This document shows, piece by piece, positions 9,027 to 18,300 of a DNA stretch of 64,000 nt. Position numbers and translations under genes: made by a program. Within the stretch, counting starts at the first letter, position 1. Every line of letters starts with the position of its first letter. The stretch spans positions 3,025,556 through 3,089,555 of the forward strand of contig MOYA01000001.1 of NCBI GenBank assembly GCA_001899315.1. The letters run 5' to 3'. Source of the DNA: Candidatus Obscuribacter phosphatis (lineage in GTDB: Bacteria > Cyanobacteriota > Vampirovibrionia > Obscuribacterales > Obscuribacteraceae). The notes beneath the pieces were generated by a model, which saw only the letters and a list, made by a program, of their open reading frames with translations, had not been told where the DNA came from and ran no database searches.

Positions 9027-10763
9027 GTGAATAGAAATAGCAAAGCGACAATCTTATCTTTATCTCTCGGTCTGCTCTTGAGCGGCGTCATTGTCGAGTT
9101 GCCCGCGGCCCTGGCCATGACCCTGGCCGAAGCTGATCAATTGCTTTTGCAGGGCAAGCTGAAAGCGGCTGAAGAAGCTTATCGAGAGCTCTTAGGCGAA
9201 GACGAAAACGGTGATGCGGTGGCCGGTCTCTCAGTAACACTGGCTAAACAAGGACTGGAAAAACCATACAAGATTGTCGAAGCAGAAAAACTGCTCAGAA
9301 AAAGTCGCGAAAAGTTTGGCGATAACCCCAATGTGCAAGCCGCCACCGGCTATGTCGCCTATGTGCATTCAAAGACAGTAGCCTCGCCCGCAAAAAGAGA
9401 TTTATTGCTGGAAGCAGCTGAGAGTCTGTCAAAGAAGGCGATAGACCAAAATCCCGATATAGTCATTGCCCAGCAAACTCTCGGCATGGTCAAGATTGCC
9501 CAAGATGATATCGAAGCAGCCGTGCCCCCCCTAAGAAAAGCCTGCAACCTGGCTGAAAACTGTGTCAACCTTACTTTGTTGGCCCAGGCTCTGCTCAAGC
9601 TAGATGCCAAAGACAAAGAGGCGGAAGAACTGGTCAACAAAGCCTTGCAGCTCAAGTCTGATTATTCAGCCGCTCGTTTGCAAAAGGCTATTGTCTTGTC
9701 GGCCCAAGGCAAAAACGAAGAGGCCTATCTAGAACTCAAGACTATTCCAGCCGACCTGCGCAATTCAGAATGGCATACTGTGGCAGGCAATATAGAAAGC
9801 CGCCAGGGTGATGGTCCCTCGGCACTGCAAAGCTGGAACAAAGCCAGCATGGAAGACCCCCGCAATCCTGAACCATATAAAAGAAAAGCCGAACATTATA
9901 TGATGCGCGGCGACGGCGCAATGGCTATTGCCGAGTACCATACCGGTCTTGAGATTTTGCCCAACGACTGGGCCATGCGTGCAGAACTGGCAGAACTAGC
10001 CCTGCGTCAAGATAATCTCGATGTGGCCGAAACCGAATTCAAAACCATTCTAGCCACCAAACCGGATGATCCAAAAGCTATGCTTGGTCTAGCCCGGGTC
10101 TATTTTCGCAAGTATCGCAAAGAAGGCAATTTCCCGCCCAACTTTAGCCAACACATGGACAGATTGCAGCAAATCATCACCGAACAAGCTGTGCAAGGTA
10201 AAGTGCTCAAAGACGGCGCCCGCAATTTGCAAGAAAGTATCGAGCTTTCAGAAGCCACCAAAGCCATTTCGCAAAGACGCTTTCGCGAAGGCAGACAGAA
10301 GTTTTTGGACGTTATCGAAAAGCATAAAGACGAACCCTTTGATGTAATCACACTCGGCGAACAATGCTATTTCGAAGGTGACTATAAGGCGGCGGAAAAG
10401 GCTTTTAACTATGCCAAAGAATTGCCCGAGGTGAGCACCCGTGCCGAACAAGGTCTGAGCAAGATAAACTCGCAGCGCACCGAGGCATCTAGACATGTGA
10501 AACTGGGGGATGCCGCTTGGAAGATTCCCGAAATTGCCATAGACCACTATAAGCAGGCTCTAAACGCCGATCCGCAGTATTCGGAAGCCTATTTCGGACT
10601 TTTCAATCTTTATACCAAGTCTGATAAACAAGACCCAGCCCAAGCCATGTCTTATGCTGAAAGTTTTTTAGAAGCAGCCGAAGACGCCAGTCCGCAGCGC
10701 AAGGAAGTGGAAACTGGTCTAGCCAAGCTTAAGAAGAAAACAAGCGGTGGTAAGGGTAAATGA
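9027..10763 (+). CDS. Exported TPR-repeat protein
   Basis: The 578-residue product starts with GTG, without a strong SD. It has a signal peptide (hydrophobic about residues 9-29, site near ALA). The rest is a nearly continuous array of TPR-like helical pairs, with units such as AEEAYRELLGEDENGDAVAG and AIDHYKQALNADPQYSEAYF. It ends in a Lys/Gly-rich tail. Architecture and neighbourhood match the preceding TPR gene, so they may be paralogues or partners. A tetranucleotide microsatellite immediately upstream could modulate expression. The ligand is unknown. Confidence 0.8.
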   Translation: MNRNSKATILSLSLGLLLSGVIVELPAALAMTLAEADQLLLQGKLKAAEEAYRELLGEDENGDAVAGLSVTLAKQGLEKPYKIVEAEKLLRKSREKFGDNPNVQAATGYVAYVHSKTVASPAKRDLLLEAAESLSKKAIDQNPDIVIAQQTLGMVKIAQDDIEAAVPPLRKACNLAENCVNLTLLAQALLKLDAKDKEAEELVNKALQLKSDYSAARLQKAIVLSAQGKNEEAYLELKTIPADLRNSEWHTVAGNIESRQGDGPSALQSWNKASMEDPRNPEPYKRKAEHYMMRGDGAMAIAEYHTGLEILPNDWAMRAELAELALRQDNLDVAETEFKTILATKPDDPKAMLGLARVYFRKYRKEGNFPPNFSQHMDRLQQIITEQAVQGKVLKDGARNLQESIELSEATKAISQRRFREGRQKFLDVIEKHKDEPFDVITLGEQCYFEGDYKAAEKAFNYAKELPEVSTRAEQGLSKINSQRTEASRHVKLGDAAWKIPEIAIDHYKQALNADPQYSEAYFGLFNLYTKSDKQDPAQAMSYAESFLEAAEDASPQRKEVETGLAKLKKKTSGGKGK

Positions 10764-10849
10764 GCTTTTGGACAAGACCGGTGAGCTGATGTAAGTGTTT
10801 AGTTGTATTGTGGGTATCATATTAGAGAGTTTAGTGACGGGGATAGTCT

Positions 10850-11254
10850 ATGACGGTCGGCAAGAAGAAACCAGTGAAAGGAGCCTTTAACGGTTCCTTC
10901 AAAGGAAGTCTCAAAGGTAGAGATGAAGTCTTCGACGCCTCGCCCGATGCCGGGGACAAAGCCGACTCCAGTTCCAGCGCCAAAGTCAAAGGCAAGGCAG
11001 CCGGCTTTATGCAGAAGTACACCAATACTCTCAAAGCTTCTTTCGATGAGATGGACAGCGACGAACAAGAAGCGATGATCACCAAATTTTGTTATGTCAT
11101 TAGCATCGGTATCGCCATGGTGGCTCTCAGTTGTTTCTATACCATCCTACCGCCCTTGATTAGAATTCTGGCTCTACCTATAGTTTTGACAGGCGCTTGG
11201 TTTGTAGGCTCTAAAGTGGTTGCCCCAGCGATGATAGAAAGATTCCGCAAATAA
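10850..11254 (+). CDS. Small membrane protein with basic N-terminus
   Basis: This 134-residue protein has a Lys/Gly/Ser-rich hydrophilic first half and two hydrophobic segments at about residues 82-101 and 106-122, followed by a short basic end. No signal peptide cleavage site is visible, so it is probably a two-pass inner-membrane protein with a cytoplasmic N-terminus. The family is not recognised. It is about 60 bp upstream of another two-pass small protein with similar layout and probably co-transcribed with it. Confidence 0.65.
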   Translation: MTVGKKKPVKGAFNGSFKGSLKGRDEVFDASPDAGDKADSSSSAKVKGKAAGFMQKYTNTLKASFDEMDSDEQEAMITKFCYVISIGIAMVALSCFYTILPPLIRILALPIVLTGAWFVGSKVVAPAMIERFRK

Positions 11255-11312
11255 TCTAATCTAGTCAATTTAGCCAATCCAGCTAAATCTTCAGCTCCAA
11301 CGAGGCAAACTT

Positions 11313-11558
11313 ATGGCTCTACCGAAAAACCTTAGCAAATATGCAGGTGGCCTTGTCGTACTTGTTGCCGCCTCACTTATGCTCGGCTCGATTTTCGACT
11401 ATGTTTCGGGACTGATTCGCATCGTCTCGGTTATTGTCACTGTTGTTGCAGTTTCTTGGCTGGCTGTCTTTATTATGTCTAGAATGAAGGGTAGCAAAAG
11501 TAAGCGAGCTGGTAGCACACAACCAGACCAAGACGACACGAAAGATGAAGAGACCTAG
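11313..11558 (+). CDS. Small two-pass membrane protein
   Basis: The 81-residue protein has two hydrophobic segments (about residues 10-28 and 33-53), a basic cluster and an acidic C-terminal tail ending DDTKDEET. It resembles its upstream neighbour in the order of segments but not in sequence. The stop codon is 2 bp before the next start, which points to one operon with the VirB10/TrbI-like protein. Function unknown. Confidence 0.65.
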   Translation: MALPKNLSKYAGGLVVLVAASLMLGSIFDYVSGLIRIVSVIVTVVAVSWLAVFIMSRMKGSKSKRAGSTQPDQDDTKDEET

Positions 11559-11560
11559 CT

Positions 11561-12583
11561 GTGATGAGAAATTCAATCAAACCAATCTTGCTGGCCTTCC
11601 TAGGGCTGGCCATCTGTCAAAGTGCCGAGGCGCAAAACCGCCAGCAAGACCTATACAAACACAATAGCGGTCTAGCCGGTAAATCAGCCGTTCTGCCCAT
11701 CGGCACGTCATTCGAAGGGCGCATACAATCGACCATAGGCTCAACTGCATCCAAGCCTGGTGAGAGATTCTCAATAGAAGTGTCGGCTCCGGTCATGGCC
11801 AACGGTACCGAAGTCTTGATCCCTACAGGTTCTCAGATCATCGGTGAAGTAGTGGAAGCCATTCCTTCATCAAGGCAAGAAAAAGACCGCGAGAAGCGCA
11901 TCAAACCTTTAGGTAAATTGCGCACACAACTTATGTCGCTGCAGATGCCCAGCGGAATGAGTTATCCAATCGTCGCTTCCATGACCGGTGAGGTGACTCA
12001 TAGCCGCTATGGCACTTACCAGGGTCTTTCCGGGCGCAAAAGTTCGGTGGCTTATGTCGGCTCCCAGTCTGGCTTTGATGCGGTCAATCCAGCGCTGCGC
12101 GCCCCCAAACGCAATGGACAGCTGGCTGTAATCAAAAAAGATGAATTACTGCACGACCCAATTTTGGGCGAGGACAATCGCGGCAGCGATGGACAAAAGA
12201 AAGTGATCCGCTCTCTAGTAAAAAAAGGCAGAGACCTCTATATCTATTCCGGCTCACCGATCACAATCAGATTAGATGCGCCTCTCAAGCTCAGTTACAG
12301 CGCCTCAGCCGGCGGCAGCTCTATCGATATGGTCAGCGAAGACGATGACCCTCTAGGCAAACAAGCTCCTAAGAACGGCAGAAGATTTAGCCCGACCCGC
12401 GAGCGCAATAAAGACAATCAACAGCCAGAAGTGCAAGATCTTTCCGGTCCTTCTGCGGTAATGGGACCGGCAGGAGGTCAAGGCGGCAATCAGACCGGCA
12501 GCTTCGGCGGCGCTAATGCCCCTAATAGCGGTAATAATATGGGAACTATCGCCCCGGGTAAGCAACCCGGCAGCGATTTCTAG
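11561..12583 (+). CDS. Exported protein with VirB10/TrbI-like segment
   Basis: The 340-residue protein has a signal peptide (about residues 7-23, site AEA-Q). A folded part follows (about 40-260) with the pattern LPIGTSFEGRIQST, then VMANGTEVLIPTGSQIIGEV. This recalls the VirB10/TrbI outer-membrane-channel domain, where a Gly-rich segment precedes an IPxGxxIxG motif. The last 70 residues are Gly/Asn/Pro-rich and disordered. GTG at 11561 and ATG at 11564 are adjacent possible starts. If the resemblance is real, this and the TrbL/VirB6-like protein are two type IV secretion-type components flanking the TPR genes. Without a profile search this remains tentative. Confidence 0.7.
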   Translation: MMRNSIKPILLAFLGLAICQSAEAQNRQQDLYKHNSGLAGKSAVLPIGTSFEGRIQSTIGSTASKPGERFSIEVSAPVMANGTEVLIPTGSQIIGEVVEAIPSSRQEKDREKRIKPLGKLRTQLMSLQMPSGMSYPIVASMTGEVTHSRYGTYQGLSGRKSSVAYVGSQSGFDAVNPALRAPKRNGQLAVIKKDELLHDPILGEDNRGSDGQKKVIRSLVKKGRDLYIYSGSPITIRLDAPLKLSYSASAGGSSIDMVSEDDDPLGKQAPKNGRRFSPTRERNKDNQQPEVQDLSGPSAVMGPAGGQGGNQTGSFGGANAPNSGNNMGTIAPGKQPGSDF

Positions 12584-12613
12584 GTAGCTAAGAGAAGAAA
12601 GAGAGCACCCTCG

Positions 12614-13267
12614 ATGAAAGACAACGACCAAGAGAAATTGCCCTTTGTGGTGGCAATTACAGGGGCGTCCGGCGCCATTTATGGACTGCGACTTTTGCAA
12701 TATTTGCTCGAATCGGGGCAGCCGGTAGACCTACTGCTCTCAAAAGCGGCACAGCGAGTCATGAAAGAAGAGCATGACTTAGAACTCGGCAACGAAGTGG
12801 AGAGCAAACTGCTGGCTTATCTAAAGCTACCACAGGCAGTACCACTAAAACTGCATCCACTGAACGACTATGGCGCCAGCGTGGCCAGCGGCTCCTATCG
12901 CACAAGGGGCATGGTAGTGCTACCTTGCAGCCTTGGCAGTCTTGGTGCACTCGCCGCCGGACTGACTGAAAATCTTATTCACAGAGCCGCAGCAGTGACG
13001 CTCAAAGAGAGACGCAAGCTCATGGTGGTGGTGAGAGAAATGCCCTTCGGGCACATCCAACTGAAGAATATGCTTAGTTTGAGTGAAGCAGGAGCCATCG
13101 TTGCCTGCGCTTCACCAGGCTTTTATCACCGCCCCGAAAGCGTCGGCGATCAAATTGACTTTGTGGTCGGACGAGTTCTAGATCAATTCGATTTCGACAA
13201 TAAGCTTTTCAAAAGATGGAAAGAAGATAGTCGACCACTGGTACAAAGCCCGCGTCAAAGCCATTGA
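12614..13267 (+). CDS. ubiX: Flavin prenyltransferase UbiX
   Basis: UbiX attaches a dimethylallyl group to FMN to make the prenylated flavin used by UbiD-type decarboxylases in ubiquinone and related pathways. The 217-residue protein matches the family in length and order: an N-terminal AITGASGAIYG nucleotide-binding loop, a central VVLPCSLGSLGALAAGLTEN segment, VTLKERRKLMVVVREMP (the phosphate/prenyl site) and a C-terminal SVGDQIDFVVGRVLDQF. No ubiD partner is visible in the window. It overlaps or abuts rimM, so the two are likely co-transcribed. Confidence 0.93.
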   Translation: MKDNDQEKLPFVVAITGASGAIYGLRLLQYLLESGQPVDLLLSKAAQRVMKEEHDLELGNEVESKLLAYLKLPQAVPLKLHPLNDYGASVASGSYRTRGMVVLPCSLGSLGALAAGLTENLIHRAAAVTLKERRKLMVVVREMPFGHIQLKNMLSLSEAGAIVACASPGFYHRPESVGDQIDFVVGRVLDQFDFDNKLFKRWKEDSRPLVQSPRQSH

Positions 13268-13278
13268 GCAGGAATCTA

Positions 13279-13860
13279 ATGGACAGTTTCAATTCAAAGA
13301 TTGCCAAAATAGTAGGTTTCAAGGGCTTAAAAGGAGATATCAAACTCTCTTTGGAAACCGACTTTGACCTCATATGCGGTATCAAGAGCGTCAAGCTGAC
13401 AGCACCTATTTCAGCACTCCCTGCTGAAAGCATCAATGCTAGAGTCGATAGACTTTACTGCGAAGGACGACTGGTCTTGCTTAAACTGAAAGGCTTTGCC
13501 GATCGCACAGCTTGTGAAAAACTCTTGGGCTACACGGTCTATACTGAAAAGGAGCAACTGCGAGCTTTAGACGAAGATGAATGGTGGATAGACGATCTTA
13601 TTGGTCTGACTGTCTATATCAGACATCCCCTCAAGATTTTCGGCAAGGTGAGCACAGTCTACGGCGACAGCAATATGACCCTGGCAGTTTGCGACAAAGC
13701 CGGAAAAGAATACTTGGTACCTTTTGTGAAAGCTTTGGTACCGGTGGTGAATATTGCCGAAGGGCGAATTGAAATCGAGAATATCCCTGGACTTTTGGAT
13801 GAATCTGTCGATGATTCTGTAGATGAATCTGGCGATGATTCGGAAGAAGACCAAGAGTAA
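13279..13860 (+). CDS. rimM: Ribosome maturation factor RimM
   Basis: RimM binds the 30S head and assists 16S rRNA processing. The N-terminal domain begins IAKIVGFKGLKGDIKL, matching the usual GxxGxxGxx motif of the family. The C-terminal PRC-barrel-like domain starts near DEWWIDDLIGLTVY and contains EYLVPFVKALVPVVN. I prefer the ATG at 13279, which has AGGA 5 nt upstream. A TTG at 13264 would overlap the ubiX stop and add five residues. The C-terminal tail is unusually acidic with tandem DDSVDES units. The usual neighbours (rpsP, trmD, rplS) are not seen here. Confidence 0.88.
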   Translation: MDSFNSKIAKIVGFKGLKGDIKLSLETDFDLICGIKSVKLTAPISALPAESINARVDRLYCEGRLVLLKLKGFADRTACEKLLGYTVYTEKEQLRALDEDEWWIDDLIGLTVYIRHPLKIFGKVSTVYGDSNMTLAVCDKAGKEYLVPFVKALVPVVNIAEGRIEIENIPGLLDESVDDSVDESGDDSEEDQE

Positions 13861-13892
13861 GCGGCGGCAGATTAACAAGAACTCCAATTAAT

Positions 13893-13930
13893 TCGACACA
13901 TGGCAACTTGCTATGTGGTTCGATTTCCTT
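13893..13930 (+). terminator. Possible terminator after rimM
   Basis: A near-perfect dyad (CACAT-GCAA with TTGC-ATGTG, flanked by TCGA on both sides) is followed by TTTCCTTTAATTT. The T-run is imperfect, so it may be only a weak terminator. Confidence 0.4.
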
Positions 13931-14251
13931 TAATTTATACGAAGCTGCATAGAGTCTTTAGAAATCTGTCCCGGAAGTGCAACCTTGTCATAGGTCTATC
14001 CGCCGGGCCCGACATCTCAAGACTTGTTTCTCACGACCGACTCAGCTGGAATCTCTAAAACAAGTCATCCCCGACACAATAAGCCTCTGCATTCGATGAG
14101 AGTGCGGTTTAGATTTGCTTTTGTCGGCTGACTGTCCAGCGTTGCTTAGTCTGGGTTTTACCCCTCAGTCTTGGCACAGTCATCTGGCAGTCTTCTCAAA
14201 AATGTCCTAGAACTTCCAAGCCATGCTCACCAGCTCCAGAGAGTAAGAAAA
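13931..14251. other. Intergenic region before trehalose-phosphate synthase
   Basis: About 320 bp between the hairpin after rimM and the preferred otsA start. No further gene, clear promoter or riboswitch was recognised. A TTG at 14171 is in frame with otsA but lacks a ribosome binding site. Confidence 0.4.
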
Positions 14252-15754
14252 ATGTCTTCCATAGTGCAATCAAGAATGCAAGCCAGAGCCCAATCGGCTC
14301 TATCAGTTCCGCAAAGCGAAGAACTGGAACTAGCCCTACCTAGCGTCAGTGTCATCTCATACTCTGGCCCAGGTGGTGTCGGCGGCGTTCCCGCCTCACT
14401 GGCTCCGATGGTGAAGCGCCTCAACACCAGGGTCAACTGGTATGCCCTCACCGAGCAGCCCCAAGCTGATTTCACCCCGCCAAGCGAGGGCAATGGCAGA
14501 CTCTCGGTTAAGCAGCAAAAAGCACAGTCTCCCACTTATTTCGGCTTCTCCTTTCATAAACCGACCTTGCCCGAGCGCTTGATGGACGGGCACAGACGCT
14601 TCTGCCAGAGCTATCTTTCACCGCTTTTGCACGGCTTTCCCGAAAGGGCAATCTTCGACCAAGAAGACTGGAAATCGTTCAAGCACTTGAACGAGCTTAT
14701 GGCCTCGCATTGTTTAATTGCCAATTCAGACAGTTATCCCAGTCTCTTCTGGCTGCACGACTATCAGCTATCGCTTGCCTCAATGCTCATTGGTTCGCAA
14801 GCCGGCATCCTGCTTTCACAGTTCTGGCATGTGCCTTTTCCCAGCGCCAAAATCATCACTGCCTATCCTTGCGGCAAAGAATTAGTGGAAGCACTGCTGC
14901 AAAACAGATTGGTGGGCTTTCACACCAAAGACTATGCTGAGAACTTTATGGACGCCGCCCAGTTTTTCTATCCCGAGCTGGAAGTAGATAGACTAGCGAT
15001 GACTCTTATCTCTGAAAGAGGCAAGAGAACCAAACTATCGGTGATGCCTCTGGGCATAGATGTGCCCTATTGGCAAAATCTGGCCAGAATATCAAAGCCC
15101 TATTCCGAAGCACTGGCTTTCAAGCATGACCTTGCCCCGCAGGTGATTCTCGGTGTAGACCGCCTAGAGAGCAATAAAGGCATTTTAGAGAGACTGCAAG
15201 GACTAAAGCATCTGCTCTCAAACAAACCGGAGTGGCACAAACGTTTTCACTTTGTGCAAATTGCCCAAGAAGTAAAAGAGCCAAGCGGCGAGCTGAAAGA
15301 ATACACCGAAGCGGTGGAGAGAAAGATAGCCATTATCAACAACGAATTCGCCAAAGAGAATTGGTCGCCGATAATCTATATAAAGGGCTCTCTCAACCAC
15401 GAAGAACTGGCCGCCTGGTATCAGAAAGCCTCGGTCCTGAGCGTCAATTCCACAGCCGACGGGCTTAACCTGGTGGCCAAAGAATTCGTTGCCGCAAGAG
15501 AAGACGAACAAGGCGCCCTGGTCTTGTCTAAGAATGCCGGAGTATCAAGAGAACTAAGCCATGGCGCTTACCTTGTCGATCCTAACGACGCAGCCGGACT
15601 GAGCAGTCAACTATTTAACGCCCTCACAGCAGATGCCGAAGAAAACCACAGACGAATGCTTAGTCTGCGCCATGCCATCGGCTGGAATCAATTGCACAGC
15701 TGGGCTCAGGGCTTTTTGCGAGAAACCCTGACCACCGAAGAAAATAAGTTCTGA
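14252..15754 (+). CDS. otsA: Trehalose-6-phosphate synthase, GT20 family
   Basis: It transfers glucose from a nucleotide sugar to glucose-6-phosphate, giving trehalose-6-phosphate for osmotic or desiccation protection. Family landmarks in order: an N-terminal Gly-rich GPGGVGGVPASLAP loop, WLHDYQL, the HVPFPS motif (canonical HIPFPS), GFHTKDYAENF, DRLESNKGILERL (canonical DRLDYTKG) and ADGLNLVAKEFVAAR. The protein is about 500 residues, normal for the family. I prefer ATG at 14252 (AGAGAG about 8 nt upstream) over the in-frame TTG at 14171. No otsB phosphatase is adjacent. A hairpin after the stop may terminate transcription. Confidence 0.88.
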   Translation: MSSIVQSRMQARAQSALSVPQSEELELALPSVSVISYSGPGGVGGVPASLAPMVKRLNTRVNWYALTEQPQADFTPPSEGNGRLSVKQQKAQSPTYFGFSFHKPTLPERLMDGHRRFCQSYLSPLLHGFPERAIFDQEDWKSFKHLNELMASHCLIANSDSYPSLFWLHDYQLSLASMLIGSQAGILLSQFWHVPFPSAKIITAYPCGKELVEALLQNRLVGFHTKDYAENFMDAAQFFYPELEVDRLAMTLISERGKRTKLSVMPLGIDVPYWQNLARISKPYSEALAFKHDLAPQVILGVDRLESNKGILERLQGLKHLLSNKPEWHKRFHFVQIAQEVKEPSGELKEYTEAVERKIAIINNEFAKENWSPIIYIKGSLNHEELAAWYQKASVLSVNSTADGLNLVAKEFVAAREDEQGALVLSKNAGVSRELSHGAYLVDPNDAAGLSSQLFNALTADAEENHRRMLSLRHAIGWNQLHSWAQGFLRETLTTEENKF

Positions 15755-15802
15755 CTTTCACGATTTATTCACAGGTCATCATTTAACTTATAGTTGCTGC
15801 CT

Positions 15803-15835
15803 GGGCCCGGAGGAAATCTTCCGGGCTCAATAATT
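15803..15835 (+). terminator. Probable terminator after otsA
   Basis: GGGCCCGGA and TCCGGGCTC form a 9-bp GC-rich stem (one G-T pair) with an 8-nt loop, followed by AATAATTTT. Confidence 0.55.
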
Positions 15836-15948
15836 TTCAAAGGTTTTGAAAAGCGATTTACAAATTTTTCACAGATGTCATTGTAATCTAGCGCCATAAG
15901 CCGAAGAGCTAACCCGCCCCTCTTTCTTTTCAAGCCATAGGTGACCGT

Positions 15949-16680
15949 ATGGTGATTTCTTATGCACGCCCTGAAATGGGTGACTTTAGTAATGCAAAAA
16001 AACAAGACACCGTTGAGAATGCCGGCAACGACAATCTAAGCTTTGCCGTCTTCAAACCCCAAGATCTACAAAAGCTCAATGATCTGCAAAAGCTCGATAC
16101 CCCTCAGGGCCAGCACCAAGCAGACAAAAGCAGCATCTTGCCATCACTGGAAATAGCCGGCGCCTTCAACAAAGGCACAATGAGTGATGCCGACGCCGAA
16201 CTGATTTTGGCCGGTATGAGAAAGAAAACGGCCGACCCCTTAGCCGCGGCCCAGGCCCACGAAGGTGAAAAGCTCTGGCGCCGCAGCCCCTACAAAAACC
16301 TGACCGAAGACGGCGAATATGGTTGCGCTGCTTCCCTGGGCGTCATGCTCAAAGAAATGGGACATAGATTTCAGACCTCACCTTTGGCAGCAGGTCTATA
16401 CAACAATCTGCGCGACTCTGGATGGAGCCGCTCCAGCATGAATATGGCTCAACCGGGAGATGTCATTTTCGGTGAGAAGCTGGGTAGAGACGCTAACAAA
16501 GGCGGCGGAGCCGGACACATTGCCATGGTGGTGGGCAAAGACTCTAGAGGCAATCTGATTGTTGCCGACAATAACGGAGCCGAAGGCGGTGTCTGGTCCA
16601 TAAGACCGCTCACCGAAAGTTTCAAGCCGGAACGCTATAACATGAACGCCCTGAAAGTAATTAGACCGCCACGGGGCTAA
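15949..16680 (+). CDS. Cysteine-peptidase-like protein, CHAP/NlpC-P60 type
   Basis: The 243-residue protein has a hydrophilic N-terminal half and a C-terminal domain with a Cys-His-Asn arrangement: YGCAAS (Cys126), GHIAMVVG (His190) and VADNNG (Asn208/209). Together with the QPGDVIFG segment this is typical of CHAP or NlpC/P60 papain-like folds, which usually cut peptidoglycan amide bonds. No signal peptide is evident, so it may act in the cytoplasm or leave by another route. AGGTG lies 5 nt before the ATG. The gene stands alone between otsA and a histidine kinase. Assignment rests on motifs; the substrate is unknown. Confidence 0.7.
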   Translation: MVISYARPEMGDFSNAKKQDTVENAGNDNLSFAVFKPQDLQKLNDLQKLDTPQGQHQADKSSILPSLEIAGAFNKGTMSDADAELILAGMRKKTADPLAAAQAHEGEKLWRRSPYKNLTEDGEYGCAASLGVMLKEMGHRFQTSPLAAGLYNNLRDSGWSRSSMNMAQPGDVIFGEKLGRDANKGGGAGHIAMVVGKDSRGNLIVADNNGAEGGVWSIRPLTESFKPERYNMNALKVIRPPRG

Positions 16681-16776
16681 TTTAGGAGATAATATTGAGG
16701 GTCCAGGTAGTGACTTTGCCCGAAAAGACAGATTAACTCTGAGAATCTTGACAGGCAGCGATAAGAAAAACCATTC

Positions 16777-18258
16777 TTGAACTCAACCCTTAAACAACTC
16801 CTAGAGCCAAAGGTCTTGCACAAGAGCTTGATTCTTGTGCTTTTGCCACTCTTGATTCAGACTATCTTTTTCTTTCAACTGGGCGGCGTGGTCGCCAAAG
16901 CAGAAAGAATGGCGCTTGCCGAGAGAAGACAAAGCACTGTGGTAGAGCAAGTGAATTGGCTTATAGCCATTTTCATGAGCACAACTTCTAATTTAGGTAC
17001 GTATATAATCACCGGCCACAAACCTTATGCCGAAGAAGGCAAACTTGCCCTTATCGACCTGCGTCGTCAATTTGATGAACTAGAGAATCTCTTGGCCGAC
17101 AGCCCCAAGCAGTTGGGTCATGTTAGGCAGATGCGCGAAATAGTCGAAGTGCAACTGAAGGAACTGCAAGCCCTGGAACCGACCGAAGAGCGAAACAGCT
17201 TCACCTATTTGTGGAGCCATATGAAAGAGTTTCGCGAGACCATGCAAGAAGTCGGTGTGAGAACCGGGGTGCTGATGCGCATGATCTCTTCTGAGAAAGA
17301 CCAACTCTCTAAAGTAAGGAAAGAAGAGGCAAGAGCCAGACAATCAGTAAAAGACCAGCTGCTCATCGGTATGATCGTCAACTTTATTTTGGTGGGTATT
17401 TTGTTGATTTGGTTTATCAACGACATCACCGGGCGCCTTTCACAACTTGTGGAAAACGCCCGCAAAATTCCCACCGGACAACTCTTGGACGCCCATGTCA
17501 AAGGCAGCGATGAACTGGCCTACCTAGATGAAGTCTTGCATAATGCCGCCGAAGACCTAAAGAAAGCCAACGACCACAGACAGTCATTGATGGAAATGGT
17601 GGCGCACGATCTGCGGTCCCCCCTGATGAGCTGCCAGGTTTCAATGCAAATTTTGAGCAGCGATAAAATGCCTGAATTGCCACCAATAGCGGTGCGGCAG
17701 ATCAACTCGGTACAAGGCAATATCAAACGGGTAGTAGAGATGGTCAATGACCTTCTTACCATCGACAAACTAGAAGCAGGAAAGCTCGAGCTGGAAATAG
17801 ACGAAATCGATGTCAGTGAGCTTGCCGCTGAAGCTATCGAGAGTGTCTCAGCCCTTGCCCGCGAAAAGCAAATCAAGATAAACAATACCTGCACCGGTGA
17901 GATCGTCGACGGCGACTTCAAGAGACTCTTGCAGATTTTGCTAAATTACCTTTCAAATGCCATAAAGTTTTCACCGCCCCAATCAACCATCTCGGTATAC
18001 TGCGGCAAGCAAGACGACTTTGTCGTCATCTTTGTGCAAGATCAAGGACCAGGGCTGGAACAAGAAGATCAAGAACATTTGTTTGAGAAATTCTATCAAG
18101 TCTCAAACAGCGAAGACAGTCAAGGACAGAAAAGTAAAGGTTTTGGACTAGGATTAGCCATATGCAAATTGCTGGCCGAAGCTCATGGCGGTGAAGTCGG
18201 CGTAGAAAGCCAACTTGGCAAAGGCAGCCGTTTCTGGCTGACTTTACCGCGCAGCTGA
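16777..18258 (+). CDS. Membrane sensor histidine kinase with CHASE3-like domain
   Basis: The 493-residue protein starts at TTG; no nearer start would keep the first membrane helix. Order of parts: transmembrane helix about 16-38, an extracytoplasmic helical domain about 40-190 resembling CHASE3, second helix about 194-214, HAMP about 214-265, then HisKA with [10 protein letters not shown] (phospho-acceptor His277). The HATPase domain follows, with an N-box ([14 protein letters not shown]), VQDQGPG and GFGLGLAI. It autophosphorylates in response to an unknown signal. No response regulator is adjacent, so it is an orphan kinase here. Confidence 0.9.
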   Translation: MNSTLKQLLEPKVLHKSLILVLLPLLIQTIFFFQLGGVVAKAERMALAERRQSTVVEQVNWLIAIFMSTTSNLGTYIITGHKPYAEEGKLALIDLRRQFDELENLLADSPKQLGHVRQMREIVEVQLKELQALEPTEERNSFTYLWSHMKEFRETMQEVGVRTGVLMRMISSEKDQLSKVRKEEARARQSVKDQLLIGMIVNFILVGILLIWFINDITGRLSQLVENARKIPTGQLLDAHVKGSDELAYLDEVLHNAAEDLKKANDHRQSLMEMVAHDLRSPLMSCQVSMQILSSDKMPELPPIAVRQINSVQGNIKRVVEMVNDLLTIDKLEAGKLELEIDEIDVSELAAEAIESVSALAREKQIKINNTCTGEIVDGDFKRLLQILLNYLSNAIKFSPPQSTISVYCGKQDDFVVIFVQDQGPGLEQEDQEHLFEKFYQVSNSEDSQGQKSKGFGLGLAICKLLAEAHGGEVGVESQLGKGSRFWLTLPRS

Positions 18259-18300
18259 CAGAAAGAGAAAGAAAAACAAAATCAATAAGAAGCAAAATCA

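Noticed and set aside
293-12583. Integrative conjugative element
   Set aside because: No integrase, relaxase, VirB4 ATPase or attachment site was seen, so only a T4SS-like resemblance is claimed.
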